DNA from: Desulfolutivibrio sulfodismutans DSM 3696
GTDB taxonomy: Bacteria; Desulfobacterota; Desulfovibrionia; Desulfovibrionales; Desulfovibrionaceae
Direction: 5' to 3'
NCBI RefSeq assembly: GCF_013376455.1
Contig: NZ_CP045504.1
Location: 1,088,501-1,152,500, forward strand
Length of the DNA stretch: 64,000 nucleotides
The notes under the pieces were generated by a model, which ran no database searches, was not told the origin of the DNA, and saw only the letters and a list, made by a program, of their open reading frames with translations. The position numbers and the translations under genes are program-made. This document shows, in pieces, positions 11,001 through 21,594 of this stretch. Numbering within the stretch: the first letter of the stretch is position 1; each line of letters opens with the position of its first letter.

Positions 11001-13486
11001 CCGGCCAGATCAACATTCCGGTCAAGCCCGAATACATGCCCAACGCCTATGTGACCGCCACGTTGGTGCGCAAGGCCTCCGACCTTTCGTCCGGTTCCGT
11101 GGCCAGGGCCTTCGGGGCCGCGCCCCTGTACGTCGACCGGGCCGAGGGCCGCCTGGAGGTCATCGCCTCCGCCCCGGCCGAGATGCGCCCGGGGACGCCC
11201 CTGGTCATCGACGTGACCACCCGTTCCGGAGCGGCCCTGACCGTGTCAGCCGTGGACGAGGGCATCTTGCAGCTCATTGCCCAGAAAACCCCGGACCCCT
11301 ACGGCGAATTTTACGCCAAGCGGCAGCTCGGGGTGGAATCCTTCGACATCTTCTCCATGCTTCTGCCCGAGGTGCCGCCCCTGCACGGCAAGTCCCTGGC
11401 CGGCGGCGGCGACTCCCTGGAGGACTTGAGCAAATTCCTGCGCTCGGAAAGCCCGGCCTCGAGGCTGGTGGCCTTTTGGTCCGGGGTGGTCGTGGCCGAC
11501 GGCCAGGGCAAGGCCCGGGTGAGCTTCGACGTGCCGGAATTTCGCGGCGCGGTGCGCATCATGGTCGTGGCCGCCGACGGCAAACGTTTCGGATCGGCCG
11601 AGACCGTCACCCGGGTGAAAAGCCCCTTGTCCGTGTCCCCGAGCTTCCCGCGTTTCCTGTCCCTGGAGGAGACCGTGGACATCCCGGTGGCCGTGCGCAA
11701 CGACACCCCCGGCCCCGGCGACTTCGTTGTGACGCTCGCCGTCACGGGTTCGGCCTCCTGCGCCGCCCCCCAAAAGTCCGTGTCCCTGGCCCCGGGAGAG
11801 GAAAAGACCCTGTTTTTCCCGGTGGCCACCGGCCCCGGGGAAGGCATGGCCACCTTTGCCGTGACCGTTTCCGGAAACGGCGAAAAGGCTGCCGCCAGCC
11901 AGGAGCTCTTCGCCCGCTCTCCCCTCCCGGCCCGTTCGGACATCCAGTCCGGCGGCGTGGAGAGCGCCTCGGCCAAGCTTGAGGACGTTGCGGCCGGATT
12001 CGTGCCGGGCACGGCCCGCCGCGACATCTTCATCGGCCGCCAACCCCTTTTGCGCTTCGCCGCAAACCTGCGCGAACTGCTGACCTATCCCCACGGCTGC
12101 GTGGAGCAGACCGTGTCCAAGGCCTTTCCCCTTTTGTATTTCGCCGATCTGGCCAAGGTTCTGGCCCCGGACATCCTGCCCGGCGGCCAACCGGCGGCCA
12201 TGGTCCAGGCCGCCGTGAAGCGCCTGATGAGCATGCAGATCTACGACGGCGGCTTCTCCATGTGGCCGGGCGGCCAGGAGACCGTGGACTGGCCCAGCGT
12301 CTATGCCGCCCATTTCCTGGTGGAGGCCAAGGCGGCGGGCTACCATGTGGATGAAGACTCCCTGCGCCGGGCCCTGCGTTTTGTCGCCGGACTGGCCAAA
12401 AACGCCGCCAGCGATGACCAGGAGGGCGAGGACGGGGGAAGCGGGGCCAAGGTGTCGGCCTATGCCCTGTACGTCCTGGCCCGGGCGGGCAAGGCGGACA
12501 TCGGGGCCATGGATTATCTGCGCGATGCCGCAAACGGCGGACTGTCCGCCGACGCCCGGGGGCTTTTGGGCGCGGCCTATGCCGCCGTGGGCAACCAGAA
12601 GGCCGCAAGCGCCCTGCTGGCCGGTTCGCCGCCAGCCGACACCGTGAAACGCCAAACCGGCGGCGCCCTGGATTCGCCGCTTCGGGACAAGGCCCTGTAT
12701 CTGGCGGCCCTGACCGACGCCGCCCCCAAGGACTCTCGCCTGCCCAAACTCGCGGCGGACACGGCGAGGCTCTTTGCCGCCGTGCGCCATCCCTCCACCC
12801 AGGAGGCGGCCTTCGCCTTTGTGGCCCTTGGCAAGTATTATGCGAAACAGGCGGCCAAGAAGCCGTTTTCCGGCAAACTGTACGCCGGTTCGACGCTTCT
12901 GACGGATTTTTCTTCCGACAAACCCTTGTCCCTGCGCGGCATCCCCGACGCCGGGGCGCTGCGCATCGAGATGGATGGCGGCTACGAGGCCGGGGCGGCG
13001 TTTTTCAGCGTGGAGACGCGCGGCGTGCCCCTGATGTCGGCCTACAAGCCCGAGCGGGCGGGGCTTGAGATCGTGCGCGAATACCTGGACCGCCAGGGCA
13101 ATCCGCTGGCCGGGGATGTCGTTTCCCAGGGAACCCTCCTGGTGTTAAAGACCTCCGTGCGCAGCCTGTCCGGCGCAGTGGAGAACCTGGTGCTCCAGAA
13201 CCTGCTGCCCACGGGCATCGAGGTGGAGAATCCGCGTCTGGCCACCACGGAGAAGCTGCCCTGGATGACCGGGGACGATCTGGAGGTGGATTACGTGGAT
13301 TACCGGGGGGATAGGGTCAACGTGTTCGCCGACCTCCCGGACGAGAAGTGGCGCAGCCAGTTCAGCCTGCTGCGCGCGGTGACGCCGGGGACGTTCCATG
13401 TGCCGCCGCCACAGGTGGAGGCCATGTACGACCCGTCGCTTATGGCCTCGGGGCCGCTCGGGAAGATCACGGTGCAGGTGAAATAA
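8021..13486 (+). CDS. Bacterial alpha-2-macroglobulin (YfhM-like)
   Basis: This 1821-aa protein belongs to the bacterial alpha-2-macroglobulins, periplasmic protease traps. A cytoplasmic stub and one membrane segment (about 14-35) are followed by a Pro-rich linker and then successive MG beta-domains. A bait-region/A2M core follows, with the thioester motif GCVEQ (Cys1360, Gln1363) in the alpha-helical TED domain, and a C-terminal receptor-binding-like region ends at 1821. The Cys/Gln pair means covalent trapping is possible. The ATG at 8021 is chosen because residues before it have no homology and overlap spacer. Unlike the E. coli locus there is no adjacent penicillin-binding protein 1C gene. 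The N-terminus is a membrane anchor, not a lipobox. Confidence 0.9.
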   Translation: MTAPERTPWYKDWKIQLIVVLAVIVVAQFVTLSGMRTPPPPPAVSPAPTTAAPDDVTVAGVSIEAEQGRALLIAFDHPVAGVTAGSRPAKEPAAISPSVSGVWTWINPFMLRFEPSEPFATAKSYAITIKPDHIVAAPQRLTGETKFAAAHGVFELTRLTGHLESAAEEGPGMVRIEGEAVFNRTVNPEALLEHLKILDPLRGDGDPVFFYIPDSSPGRKLTFISDPIAAKTQARDITLTLSAETVPEKGGVPLGREVKTTVPVVLDTVLKVNAISAESQGEASVLRINFSTPVAAKALEDHLTIAPEVARRIHSEDGDLIVTGEFIPGRDYQVTLRKGLAAADGAMLEQDVAEAVSVPDLDPMAVFKDQGMFLSRSGYKNLAVKSVNTDTADMVIDRVYLNNLFAFLNFDYSAMDQSFTGQYLSHSLGDRLRKVTLSLTGPQNKAVTTPVNLEKYIAQETPGLYRVALTLPGQYEGDQRLVLITDLGIVAKRGNADILVFTASFSTLASVQGATVRIISDQNQEIARGTTDASGLFRAALSTEILEKNRPYLITVEKGNDFSFLLFDSFQTDTTGMDVDGRMLSKTGYTAFLYGERDIYRPGETLNGMAMVRDAALKTPASMPLTLRQTDPQGRKLGETVVKTDDKGMASFSLPLPGYLITGPYVLELLAGKEQIGEYRFQVEDFVPDRISVNVEPGQTMALPGQKLGFAVKSRYLFGAPASELPVEARVRLTKAPFTPKGFEQYSFGDPERSFEDAEFFQSDESLGPDGAQTFEAELPQDVRPPAALSAVITARVREGGGRGVTALARVPVHAYPSYPGLKRLEREGREPGKPLVLDFVNVSAAGEEAKPGELKARFYKDDWQTVLRRDPGGSFKYDSVRDSRLLDAKTIAAGTSHGTVTFTPPTVGSYRVVLTDTATGAASQVEFFCGGFGYSPWALENPARIELVPDKKEYASGETATFQVRAPFAGRMLVTVENEEVRQAFVMDMPGNTGQINIPVKPEYMPNAYVTATLVRKASDLSSGSVARAFGAAPLYVDRAEGRLEVIASAPAEMRPGTPLVIDVTTRSGAALTVSAVDEGILQLIAQKTPDPYGEFYAKRQLGVESFDIFSMLLPEVPPLHGKSLAGGGDSLEDLSKFLRSESPASRLVAFWSGVVVADGQGKARVSFDVPEFRGAVRIMVVAADGKRFGSAETVTRVKSPLSVSPSFPRFLSLEETVDIPVAVRNDTPGPGDFVVTLAVTGSASCAAPQKSVSLAPGEEKTLFFPVATGPGEGMATFAVTVSGNGEKAAASQELFARSPLPARSDIQSGGVESASAKLEDVAAGFVPGTARRDIFIGRQPLLRFAANLRELLTYPHGCVEQTVSKAFPLLYFADLAKVLAPDILPGGQPAAMVQAAVKRLMSMQIYDGGFSMWPGGQETVDWPSVYAAHFLVEAKAAGYHVDEDSLRRALRFVAGLAKNAASDDQEGEDGGSGAKVSAYALYVLARAGKADIGAMDYLRDAANGGLSADARGLLGAAYAAVGNQKAASALLAGSPPADTVKRQTGGALDSPLRDKALYLAALTDAAPKDSRLPKLAADTARLFAAVRHPSTQEAAFAFVALGKYYAKQAAKKPFSGKLYAGSTLLTDFSSDKPLSLRGIPDAGALRIEMDGGYEAGAAFFSVETRGVPLMSAYKPERAGLEIVREYLDRQGNPLAGDVVSQGTLLVLKTSVRSLSGAVENLVLQNLLPTGIEVENPRLATTEKLPWMTGDDLEVDYVDYRGDRVNVFADLPDEKWRSQFSLLRAVTPGTFHVPPPQVEAMYDPSLMASGPLGKITVQVK

Positions 13487-13529
13487 CGGACGTCCCGGCC
13501 CGGACGTTCTTCCCGGGCCGCAAAAGGGC

Positions 13530-13562
13530 AACGCCCCCTCCGGTCGCACCGCAGGGGGCGTT
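13530..13562. terminator. Terminator between macroglobulin gene and parE
   Basis: A 10-bp perfect stem (13530-13539 with 13553-13562) closes a 13-nt loop. AAAA-rich sequence lies on the left and TTCGCTTTG on the right. It lies 43 nt after the macroglobulin stop and 145 nt beyond the convergent parE stop, so it may work in both directions. Confidence 0.6.
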
Positions 13563-13706
13563 CGCTTTGTGACGGACGGCTTTACCGAGACGGCCAGTCA
13601 ACCTCGAAGTCGGCTTATGCCGCAACCGGGCGAGAGCTTCACTTCGCCGCACAACTGCCCAGCCCTTCGCGACCATTTCAGATCGCGTCAGGCCGTCCGC
13701 TTGGGG

Positions 13707-14006
13707 TCAATCGCTTTCGTCAAAAAGAGCATCTACATCGCGGGAAGCGTGAAGAACGCGGACGACCTCAATGCCATCCGCGAGAGGCCGGTAAAAAATG
13801 AGGTACCTTCCAACCGGAAAACTTCGGATGTCTTTTTCCAGTTCATCACGAACCCGGCCAACACCGGGCCGCTTCGCCAGGGCCAAAAACTTTGCGTGAA
13901 TCTTGGCAACGAAAGCATCGGCACGAACTTCGCTGTCCTCCGCTATATAGTCCCAAATTTCAATCAAATCTGATTTGGCCCGGGGGCTTTTGAAAATCTG
14001 AGGCAT
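13707..14006 (-). CDS. parE: ParE/RelE-family toxin
   Basis: The 99-aa product has the ParE-type toxin fold signature: MPQIFKSPRAKSDLIEIWDYI at the start, a helix-hairpin, then RSFPVGRYLIFYRPL and EVVRVLHASRDVDALF. ParE members poison DNA gyrase, while RelE relatives cut mRNA; sequence alone favours ParE because of the RYLIFYR and LHASRD features. The start codon follows the antitoxin stop by 1 nt, so the two are translated together. The ATG at 14006 fits the family; upstream residues in the same frame are just the antitoxin region read out of frame. Confidence 0.87.
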   Translation of the reverse strand: MPQIFKSPRAKSDLIEIWDYIAEDSEVRADAFVAKIHAKFLALAKRPGVGRVRDELEKDIRSFPVGRYLIFYRPLADGIEVVRVLHASRDVDALFDESD

Positions 14007-14007
14007 T

Positions 14008-14283
14008 TTACGCCTCTGTCTCGGAGGCGAATCGGGCCGTACGGCGCATGCGCCCTTCTTTCTTAATCTCTTCCGGATCCCATGGCGTGGACGTGCCGCT
14101 GGCAAGGCCCTCCCGAATATCCTGGCGGAGTTGTTCGAGCGCGACGGTACGAAGACGGTCTTGCGCCTCCATAAGCCGGAGCGCCTCCCGAACGACCTCG
14201 CTTGCCGAATTATAAAGTCCGGACGCGACCTTTTGCTTGACCAAAGATTCAAGCCGGGGTGTGAGATTAACATTCATGGGCAT
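14008..14283 (-). CDS. parD: ParD-family antitoxin
   Basis: The 91-aa protein begins MPMNVNLTPRLESLVKQKV and continues GLYNSASEVVREALRLME, the ribbon-helix-helix DNA-binding domain of ParD/CopG-type antitoxins. The C-terminal half, rich in Arg and Glu, would bind and block the toxin. GGAGGG (14288-14293, minus strand) is 4 nt before the ATG at 14283. An ATG at 14277 is also possible. It is the first gene of the module; ribbon-helix-helix antitoxins normally repress their own promoter, and a palindrome lies in that promoter. Confidence 0.87.
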   Translation of the reverse strand: MPMNVNLTPRLESLVKQKVASGLYNSASEVVREALRLMEAQDRLRTVALEQLRQDIREGLASGTSTPWDPEEIKKEGRMRRTARFASETEA

Positions 14284-14304
14284 GGCACCCTCCATTTAAA
14301 ATGA

Positions 14305-14333
14305 CGTATAGGCTGGCAGCCAATCATTGTCAA
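14305..14333 (-). promoter_or_regulatory. parDE promoter with internal palindrome
   Basis: On the minus strand TTGACA (14328-14333) is separated by exactly 17 nt from TATACG (14305-14310), a near-consensus sigma-70 promoter. The spacer contains the palindrome GGCTGGCAGCC (14311-14321), well placed as the operator for autorepression by the antitoxin. The leader before parD would be only about 15 nt. Confidence 0.7.
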
Positions 14334-14505
14334 TGTTTGACAACATCCCCAACGCGAGGCTCAACTCTCCTTGCAAATTAACCGGTGAAACCGTTTAACA
14401 ACGCCCCGACATCACCCGGCTGAAGCAGCAATTGCTTGATCTACTAGCCAGGGAAGACCCGCCAGTCCCGCGCTGAGCCTCCCTTTCTGTCCGAAACGCC
14501 CCCGC

Positions 14506-15198
14506 CTAGGCCGGATCGTCGCCCCGCCCTGCGCCGTGAAGCCCCAGAGCCTCGCGCACAAGCCGCAGAAAGTCCTCGCGCGGTATCTCCCGGCAGCCGA
14601 AACGCGCCATATGCTCCGTGGTCTGCTGGCAGTCGATGAAGGAACATCCCCGGGCATACAGATGCCGGGCCAGGGTCACAAAGGCCGCCTTGGAGGCCTC
14701 GGGCACGAGGTGAAACATGGATTCGCCAAAAAATGCCCGCCCCAGGGCCACGCCATAGGCCCCGCCCACGAGAACCCCGTCCTGGCGGGCCTCCACGCTG
14801 TGCGCGAACCCGGCCCGGTGCAGGGCCACATAGGCCGCGACCATCTCCGCCGTGATCCAGGTGCCGGGCTGTCCCGGACGATGGACACGGGCGCAGGCCG
14901 CAATCACGGCCGGGAAATCCGTGTTCAGGGTCACCTCGAAGCGGTTCTGGCGCAAAAGCCGCTCCAGGCGGCGGGGCACATGCAACTCAGCCGGAAACAG
15001 CACCGGCCGGGGGTCCGGCGACCACCACAGGATGGGGCTGTCGTCGTCGTACCAGGGGAAGATGCCCTGGGAATAGGCGGCCAAAAGGCGCGGCACGGAC
15101 AGATCCCCGCCCACGGCCAGAAGCCCGCCGGGCTCGGCCAGGCGCGGCGGCGGAAAACGCAGATCGTCGGGGTCGTCGGACAGGGCGAAGATGGGCAT
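14506..15198 (-). CDS. aat: Leucyl/phenylalanyl-tRNA--protein transferase
   Basis: This enzyme attaches Leu or Phe to proteins with N-terminal Arg or Lys, making them ClpS/ClpAP substrates. The 230-aa product has the family pattern: FPPPRLAEPGGLLAVGGDLS near the N-terminus, AYSQGIFPWY with ILWWSPDPR, then GTWITAEMVAAYVALHRAGFAHSVEA and GESMFHLVPEASKAAFVTLARHL. These include the Trp/Ser/Glu residues of the GNAT-like active site. It lies downstream of clpS and clpA on the same strand with a 74-nt gap, so all components of the N-degron route are together. Confidence 0.95.
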   Translation of the reverse strand: MPIFALSDDPDDLRFPPPRLAEPGGLLAVGGDLSVPRLLAAYSQGIFPWYDDDSPILWWSPDPRPVLFPAELHVPRRLERLLRQNRFEVTLNTDFPAVIAACARVHRPGQPGTWITAEMVAAYVALHRAGFAHSVEARQDGVLVGGAYGVALGRAFFGESMFHLVPEASKAAFVTLARHLYARGCSFIDCQQTTEHMARFGCREIPREDFLRLVREALGLHGAGRGDDPA

Positions 15199-15272
15199 GG
15201 AAAGCCGCCATCAGGTTGTCTCCCACGGGGCCATGGCGGCCCCGCAGGAGGAGGATGACGATGGCGCTGGGC

Positions 15273-17630
<2,358 letters not shown>

Positions 17631-17945
17631 CTAGACCTCTTCCATGCTGCATTTGAGCGGATATCCGTTCTGGCGGGCCAACCGGCGCACCAGGGACACC
17701 TTGAGTTCGGCCACTTCCGCCGTATAAACCCCGCACACGCCGACGCCCTTATTATGCACGTTCAGCATGATCTGGACGGCCTCGGCTTCGGTTTTGCGGA
17801 AAACCTGCATCAGCACTTTGACCACGAACTCCATGGTCGTATAATCGTCGTTGTGCAAAAGAACCTTGAAGCGTTTGGGCTCGCGGATCTCGTCGGCCAG
17901 CCCCACTCCGGATTCCTGCTCCTCGTTTTGGATCGGTTCGGTCAT
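17631..17945 (-). CDS. clpS: ATP-dependent Clp protease adaptor ClpS
   Basis: The 104-aa adaptor delivers N-degron proteins to ClpA. After a flexible acidic N-terminus (1-20) it has the ClpS core FKVLLHNDDYTTMEFVV, containing the Asn-Asp pair and Met of the N-degron pocket. VFRKTEAEAVQIMLNVH and GVGVCGVYTAEVAE follow. It is the first gene of clpS-clpA-aat on the minus strand. Confidence 0.96.
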   Translation of the reverse strand: MTEPIQNEEQESGVGLADEIREPKRFKVLLHNDDYTTMEFVVKVLMQVFRKTEAEAVQIMLNVHNKGVGVCGVYTAEVAELKVSLVRRLARQNGYPLKCSMEEV

Positions 17946-18244
17946 ATCCCGCTTCTTCTGCGATACAGACTTGTTACATGACAGGCGACGCTCATGCGCC
18001 GCACCCTGGGTTTCATAATAAGACGTGGGACGGGTCTGTCGAGGGCGGGTTGGAAAAACGGGACGCTGACGCCGCCCTGGGACAGGCCGCCCCGGTGAAA
18101 CGGCCGCTACGGCATGTTCCCGCCCGGTCGTCCCGCCTGTCGGCGCATCCCTGCCGACGCGTTACCGTAAGGAAAATCGCCCCGGCTTACAACTGCGCCC
18201 GAGCAGGCCGCCCCGCCCCACCGGACGGCCGGGACGCCGCAGGC
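17946..18244. other. Spacer between clpS and the CYTH gene
   Basis: This 299-nt stretch lies upstream of clpS and downstream of the CYTH gene on the minus strand. No credible gene, RNA or strong hairpin was found. It should contain the clpS promoter, but no clear -35/-10 pair was seen. Confidence 0.4.
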
Positions 18245-18898
18245 TCATTCGTCGAGCGACGGCGCGGCCAACAGCCGGGCGGACTTTTCCGGGGCGAAAA
18301 CGAAGCTGTCCGTCGCTCCAAGCCCCAGGGCGTCCAGATGTTCCAGGTGCAGGTCGTGGTAGGTGGCGGTGCGGGCCGAGGCCGGATCCAGCCCAAGCCG
18401 GGCCGCCCAGGCCGTGATGTCGTCCGGGCCGCCTTCGAGTTCCACAAAACGGCCAAACGGCAGCCGGTCCAGGCAGACGTGCAGGCCGCCCAGCGTCCAT
18501 ATCTGGCGCACCTTTTCGTAGCGCAGGGCCTCGGCGTAGCCCAGGCCGTGCAGGATGGCCTCCATGGCTGAAAAATCCTCCACCCGGGTCTCGAGCTCCT
18601 GGCGGACCTTGTATCCGGCCGGGGCCTGCCCGGGCGCGGGAAGCTTGACGGTCACCACGCCGGAGGCGGCGGCTTGGCCGCCGGGCGAGTTGCGGCGCAG
18701 GCGCAGCAGGATGCCTGCGGCCCGCAGGCGGCCGAAGGCGACCGTCCCGGCGGCTGGCCCGGCGTCTGGGGCAGGGGCGTCGAAAACGATGTTTTGCTCG
18801 AAGACCACGGGTTCCGGGACCGCACAGGCCTCGGCCAAAGCCTGCCGCAGGGCCGAAAACCCGGCCACGGGGAATTTCAGCTCGATTTCCAGGGGCAT
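18245..18898 (-). CDS. CYTH-domain protein (class IV adenylate cyclase/thiamine-triphosphatase fold)
   Basis: The 217-aa protein starts MPLEIELKFPV, with the ExExK signature (EIELK) that gives the CYTH triphosphate-tunnel fold its metal and triphosphate ligands. A later VTVKLPAP, a VRQELETRVEDF strand and LEGGPDDI carry further charged tunnel residues. CYTH members include class IV adenylate cyclases (CyaB) and inorganic or thiamine triphosphatases; sequence reading cannot separate these. It begins 54 nt after cheB, so it is probably the last gene of the chemotaxis operon, although nothing shows a signalling role. Confidence 0.82.
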   Translation of the reverse strand: MPLEIELKFPVAGFSALRQALAEACAVPEPVVFEQNIVFDAPAPDAGPAAGTVAFGRLRAAGILLRLRRNSPGGQAAASGVVTVKLPAPGQAPAGYKVRQELETRVEDFSAMEAILHGLGYAEALRYEKVRQIWTLGGLHVCLDRLPFGRFVELEGGPDDITAWAARLGLDPASARTATYHDLHLEHLDALGLGATDSFVFAPEKSARLLAAPSLDE

Positions 18899-18952
18899 GG
18901 GATCTCCAGGGGAAAAATGTCCTCCCCCCCTGTCCGGGCAGGACTCACCCGG

Positions 18953-20026
<1,074 letters not shown>

Positions 20027-20187
20027 TCACCACCCTTTGAAGGAACTCGCCGCTGTCCGCTGCGCATGTCCGTTTAGTGCTGTGGCTCTTGCGGCGTCGG
20101 CGAATACCTTCTCAATACGCCGAGCCGACTCCGGTCCTCTTCTCCATCTTTATTACGAAACCCTGCTTGCGCCGCAAGGACGCGATG

Positions 20188-21057
20188 TCAGGTACGCCGA
20201 TACACCGTGGGAGACACCTGGCGCAGGGGCAGATCCATGCCCGTCAGGCTTTCCGAATGGCCGATGAAAAGATGTCCGTCCTTGCGCAACTGGCGGCAGA
20301 ATTTATTGAGCAGCGTCTCCTGCGTGGTGCGGTCGAAATAGATCATCACGTTGCGGCAGAAAATGATGTCCATGGGGTCGTTGAAGCTGAATTCCTCCAT
20401 GAAGTTCAGGCGGGAAAAGGCCACCCGCTCCCGCAAATCCGGGACGATGCGCACCAGTTTCTTCAGACGGTCCTTGCTGCGCAGGAGGTACTTCCGCTTG
20501 AGGTCGTAGGTCATGCCCGCCACCCGGTCCTCGGGATAGACGGCCCGGCGGGCCTTTTCAAGAACCTGGGAGGAGATGTCCGTGGCCGTGATGGAGAACC
20601 GGAACCCCGGGGTCTTTTCGGCATATTCGCTTAAGACCATGGCCAGGGTGTAGGGCTCCTCGCCCGAGGAGCATCCGGCGCTCCACAGCCGCAGGGGATG
20701 GACCAGGCCGCGCATGGCCACCCAGTGGGGCAGCACCACCTGGCGCATGATGTCAAAGTGCTTGGATTCCCTGAAAAATTCGGTGGTGTTGGTGGTGATG
20801 GCGTCAATGAGATGGGAGAGTTCCTCGGAAAGCCCGGAAGGGCTGAAGATATAGTCGTTGTATTCCCGAAAGGTGGCCATGCCCAGCAGGCGCAGGCGCT
20901 TTTGCAGCCGGGCCTCGACCATGGTCTTTTTCGATGTCGGCAGCTTGATGCCGCACTCGGTATGGATAAACTCGCTGAAGCGCCGGAAATCCTTGTCGGC
21001 CATGCTGACCATGGACGACGATCTGGTGAACTCGCGCTTGGGCCTAGGCTCCGGCAT
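20188..21057 (-). CDS. cheR: Chemotaxis protein methyltransferase CheR
   Basis: CheR uses SAM to methylate glutamates on chemoreceptors, opposing CheB. The product (289 aa from this start) has the N-terminal helical domain FRRFSEFIHTECGIKLP, TTNTTEFFRESKHFDIM, then the SAM-binding motif LWSAGCSSGEEPYTLAMVLSE. FSITATDISSQVLEKAR and DIIFCRNVMIYF follow. The ATG at 21057 overlaps the 3' end of cheW by 14 nt. Internal ATGs at 21012 and 21003 cannot be excluded, since no strong ribosome site marks any of them. No C-terminal TPR extension is present. Confidence 0.94.
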   Translation of the reverse strand: MPEPRPKREFTRSSSMVSMADKDFRRFSEFIHTECGIKLPTSKKTMVEARLQKRLRLLGMATFREYNDYIFSPSGLSEELSHLIDAITTNTTEFFRESKHFDIMRQVVLPHWVAMRGLVHPLRLWSAGCSSGEEPYTLAMVLSEYAEKTPGFRFSITATDISSQVLEKARRAVYPEDRVAGMTYDLKRKYLLRSKDRLKKLVRIVPDLRERVAFSRLNFMEEFSFNDPMDIIFCRNVMIYFDRTTQETLLNKFCRQLRKDGHLFIGHSESLTGMDLPLRQVSPTVYRRT

Positions 21058-21580
21058 CGACGGCGACCTCACGTCCTTCGGCCAGGGGTTGTCCCCGCCC
21101 GGCGTCGGCGGCAAGAGTCAGTTCCTCGGCCGAAAAAACCTTGTTGATGTCCAGGATGACGATGAACCGGTCCCCGCTTTTGCCCATGCCGGTGATGAAC
21201 TCGGCCTTGATGCGGGTGCCCATGCGCGGAGGCGGCTCGATCTGGGAGCTTTCCATCTCGTAGACCTCTTGGACCGAATCGGCCAGGGCGCCAAGCACCG
21301 TGGACTCGCCGTCAAGCTCCACCTCGACGATGATGATGCAGGTGTTGACCGTGCGCCGGGTCTCGCCCATGCCGAACTTCATGCGCAGATCCACCACAGG
21401 CACGGCCCGGCCACGCAGATTGATGACCCCCCGGATGAATTCCGGGGTTCGCGGCACCTTGGTGATGGAGGTCAATTCCAGCACCTCGCGCACGGACCCG
21501 ATGTTTAAGGCGAACAGTTCATTTTCCAGGACAAACGTCAGGTATTGATTGTCATTTAAGGTCGTGTCTTCGGCAGCCAT
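21044..21580 (-). CDS. cheW: Chemotaxis coupling protein CheW
   Basis: CheW links receptors to CheA. The 178-aa protein has the two SH3-like subdomains of the family: YLTFVLENELFALNIGSVREVLEL, PRTPEFIRGVINLRGRAVPVVDLRMKFGM and IIIVEVELDGE...GALADSVQEVYEM. The C-terminus (FITGMGKSGDRFIVILDINKVFSAEEL) is canonical, followed by about 20 extra residues. It starts 14 nt after cheA and overlaps the cheR start. Confidence 0.95.
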   Translation of the reverse strand: MAAEDTTLNDNQYLTFVLENELFALNIGSVREVLELTSITKVPRTPEFIRGVINLRGRAVPVVDLRMKFGMGETRRTVNTCIIIVEVELDGESTVLGALADSVQEVYEMESSQIEPPPRMGTRIKAEFITGMGKSGDRFIVILDINKVFSAEELTLAADAGRGQPLAEGREVAVDAGA

Positions 21581-21594
21581 TGGCTCCTCCCCTT

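Noticed and set aside
14399..14476. Short frame ending QQLLDLLAREDPPVPR followed by TGA
   Set aside because: Only 25 codons after a TAA and no start; it may be the relic of a lost gene, but the evidence is too thin to annotate.
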